DNA from: an uncultured Bacilli bacterium
GTDB taxonomy: Bacteria; Bacillota_I; Bacilli_A; RF39; UBA660
Reading direction: 5' to 3'
NCBI GenBank assembly: GCA_934132915.1
Contig: CAKPAK010000065.1
Coordinates: 1 to 7,165 of the forward strand
Length of the DNA stretch: 7,165 nucleotides
Shown here: positions 6,365 through 7,165 of the stretch, in pieces
Layout: the number at the start of each line of letters is the position of its first letter
Position numbering within the stretch: position 1 is the first letter of the stretch
Translations under genes and position numbers: made by a program
The notes under the pieces: generated by a model
Database searches by the model: none
What the model saw: only the letters and a program-made list of their open reading frames with translations
Told to the model about the DNA's origin: nothing

Positions 6365-6940
6365 TCATTCCTTCTTTCTGTCTAGTTCTTTTTGCAAGAA
6401 ATCTCTTAATTTTTCATTTGCTTCGCCTAAGGGTTCTTGAACTAGATATTTGGGATAAAACGTGATCGTTATTCCTCTTCTTAATAATTTATATGATCCT
6501 GTTATGGTAAATGGAACTAAAGTGGCATTGGTATCGTTGGTCATTTTTACAGCACCGATTTTAAAGGGGAGAAGTTGGCCCTTTACTTTGCTAAATGTTC
6601 CTTCGGGGAAAATCCCAATTACTTTATTTTCCTTTAATTCTTCCTCGGCTTTTTTCAGGGCTTTATTATCATGAATTCTTCGATTTACAGGGATAATGCC
6701 CATATTTTGAAAGATAATTCTTTTTCCTCCTTTTAAAAGTTCATCTTTGGCGAGAAAATGAATTGTTCTTTTTGTGGAAGTGATAAGGAGGATACAATCT
6801 AGATTATTGGTATGATTTCCTGCTAAAACAACACTGCCTTTATTGGGAATATTTTCTAATCCAATATAGGTCGGACGAAAAAAGATTTTAAATAAAATAT
6901 TGATAATTGGCCTTGTTATTCGATATAAAATAGGTTCCAT
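6365..6940 (-). CDS. plsC: PlsC-family acyltransferase (first copy)
   Basis: This 191-residue lysophospholipid or acylglycerol-phosphate acyltransferase is membrane-associated. The HX4D catalytic pair is NHTNNLD (His43, Asp48); IPVNRR lies at 83-88, FPEGTF at 111-116 and VPFTITG at 142-148. The third motif has Phe where most family members have Arg (EGTR), which may alter acceptor phosphate binding. The N-terminal segment IINILFKIFF is hydrophobic enough for membrane contact. The ATG follows AAGGAAG (6948-6954) with 7 nt spacing, a good ribosome binding site. It is the first gene of a likely three-gene operon; its TGA stop is 3 nt before the ligase start and in the same frame. As an alternative to phosphatidic acid synthesis, it could be the acyltransferase half of an Aas-like lysophospholipid recycling pair with the ligase. 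Family confidence is high; exact substrate is unknown. Confidence 0.86.
   Translation of the reverse strand: MEPILYRITRPIINILFKIFFRPTYIGLENIPNKGSVVLAGNHTNNLDCILLITSTKRTIHFLAKDELLKGGKRIIFQNMGIIPVNRRIHDNKALKKAEEELKENKVIGIFPEGTFSKVKGQLLPFKIGAVKMTNDTNATLVPFTITGSYKLLRRGITITFYPKYLVQEPLGEANEKLRDFLQKELDRKKE
6369..6373 (-). promoter_or_regulatory. Ribosome binding site fixing the TTG start of the fatty-acid ligase
   Basis: The minus strand reads AAGGA within the last codons of the upstream acyltransferase, 7 nt before the TTG at 6361-6359. It supports separate initiation of the ligase despite the shared reading frame. Confidence 0.6.
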
Positions 6941-7008
6941 GGCATCGCTTCCTTACTCAAAATAAATTATGATTTTTTTTAAGTATTCTATATCTATGAT
7001 ATATAAAT

Positions 7009-7037
7009 AGTATAATCAATAAAATTTAAGATGTAAA
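7009..7037 (-). promoter_or_regulatory. Promoter of the acyltransferase/ligase operon
   Basis: The minus strand has TTTACA (7032-7037), a 17-bp spacer and TATACT (7009-7014), each one base from the sigma-A consensus. It lies about 70 bp before the ribosome binding site and start codon of the first acyltransferase, leaving a leader of about 60 nt. I see no FapR-like operator or riboswitch in the leader. Confidence 0.65.
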
Positions 7038-7064
7038 TAAAATTAACCAAGATAATTCAAATAG

Positions 7065-7091
7065 AAAAACGTCACTTAAAAATAGTGACGT
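7065..7091 (-). terminator. Intrinsic terminator of the gene upstream of the lipid operon
   Basis: ACGTCACT (7069-7076) and AGTGACGT (7084-7091) form a perfect 8-bp stem with a 7-nt loop. On the minus strand it is followed by TTTTCTATTTG, a short T-rich tract. On the plus strand no T-run follows, so it most likely ends a minus-strand transcript entering from beyond the window. Confidence 0.65.
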
Positions 7092-7114
7092 AGTTGTTTA
7101 ACATCCATTTGCGG

Positions 7115-7165
7115 TTATTTCTTTTTTACTTTTAAGGAGTTTTGTCCATTAGACGAGTATATCTG
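7115..7165 (-). CDS. C-terminal end of an unidentified gene cut by the window edge
   Basis: One minus-strand frame is open from the edge to a TAA at 7117-7115 and ends in SNGQNSLKVKKK. The stop lies 23 nt before the hairpin terminator, which fits the end of a gene. A second frame stops at 7132, so the frame choice is uncertain. Sixteen residues are too few to name a family; a basic tail is all that can be said. Confidence 0.35.
   Translation of the reverse strand, partial: QIYSSNGQNSLKVKKK

Noticed and set aside
6365..6367. TGA as selenocysteine or Trp codon
   Set aside because: No convincing hairpin follows the TGA for selenocysteine insertion, all checked Trp codons are TGG, and the ligase has its own ribosome binding site. 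Read-through is kept only as a hypothesis in the findings.
6462..6674. Open frame on the plus strand inside the first acyltransferase gene
   Set aside because: Antisense shadow of an intact PlsC-family gene with no independent signals.
7134..7165. Possible plus-strand gene start after AAGGAG near the right edge
   Set aside because: The only start codons at workable distance are TTG at 2 nt or a rare ATT at 8 nt, with too little sequence to judge; the minus-strand gene end plus terminator explains the region better.

Overview
The window is strongly AT-rich, with Lys/Ile/Asn-rich proteins and Shine-Dalgarno/sigma-A type signals. This points to a low-GC Gram-positive bacterium, perhaps an uncultured gut Bacilli or Mollicutes-like lineage; that placement is inference. 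Every Trp codon I checked is TGG and TGA occurs only as a stop, so the standard bacterial code fits better than the Mycoplasma code. Every gene I can support lies on the minus strand, so transcription runs from high to low coordinates.

Right end (about 6941-7165): the C-terminal tail of an unknown gene enters from outside the window and is followed by a hairpin terminator. A sigma-A type promoter (TTTACA-17-TATACT) then faces the lipid operon.

Lipid operon (3994-6940): a PlsC-family acyltransferase, a FadD-like AMP-forming fatty-acid ligase and a second PlsC-family acyltransferase are packed tightly. The spacing is 3 nt between the first pair, and the second pair overlaps. Together they suggest fatty acid activation followed by acylation of a (lyso)phospholipid or glycerol-phosphate acceptor. 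The first acyltransferase and the ligase share one reading frame and are separated only by TGA plus one codon. Their domain order is that of the fused enzyme Aas.

argS (2166-3917): arginyl-tRNA synthetase has its own promoter with two perfect consensus hexamers; the -35 overlaps the stop codon of the preceding acyltransferase gene. The promoter rules out a farther-upstream TTG start. A clear intrinsic terminator follows the gene.

Recombinase module (about 477-2122): a 38-residue ORF with a very strong ribosome binding site overlaps the start of a complete 503-residue large serine recombinase. The recombinase stop codon abuts a headless gene fragment (1-477) that looks like the C-terminal half of a LolA/GerS-like lipoprotein. 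Its missing N-terminal half is nowhere in the window. The likely reading is site-specific insertion into the lipoprotein gene, with the other end either far away or lost by rearrangement. This junction and the split Aas-like pair are the two most interesting points here.
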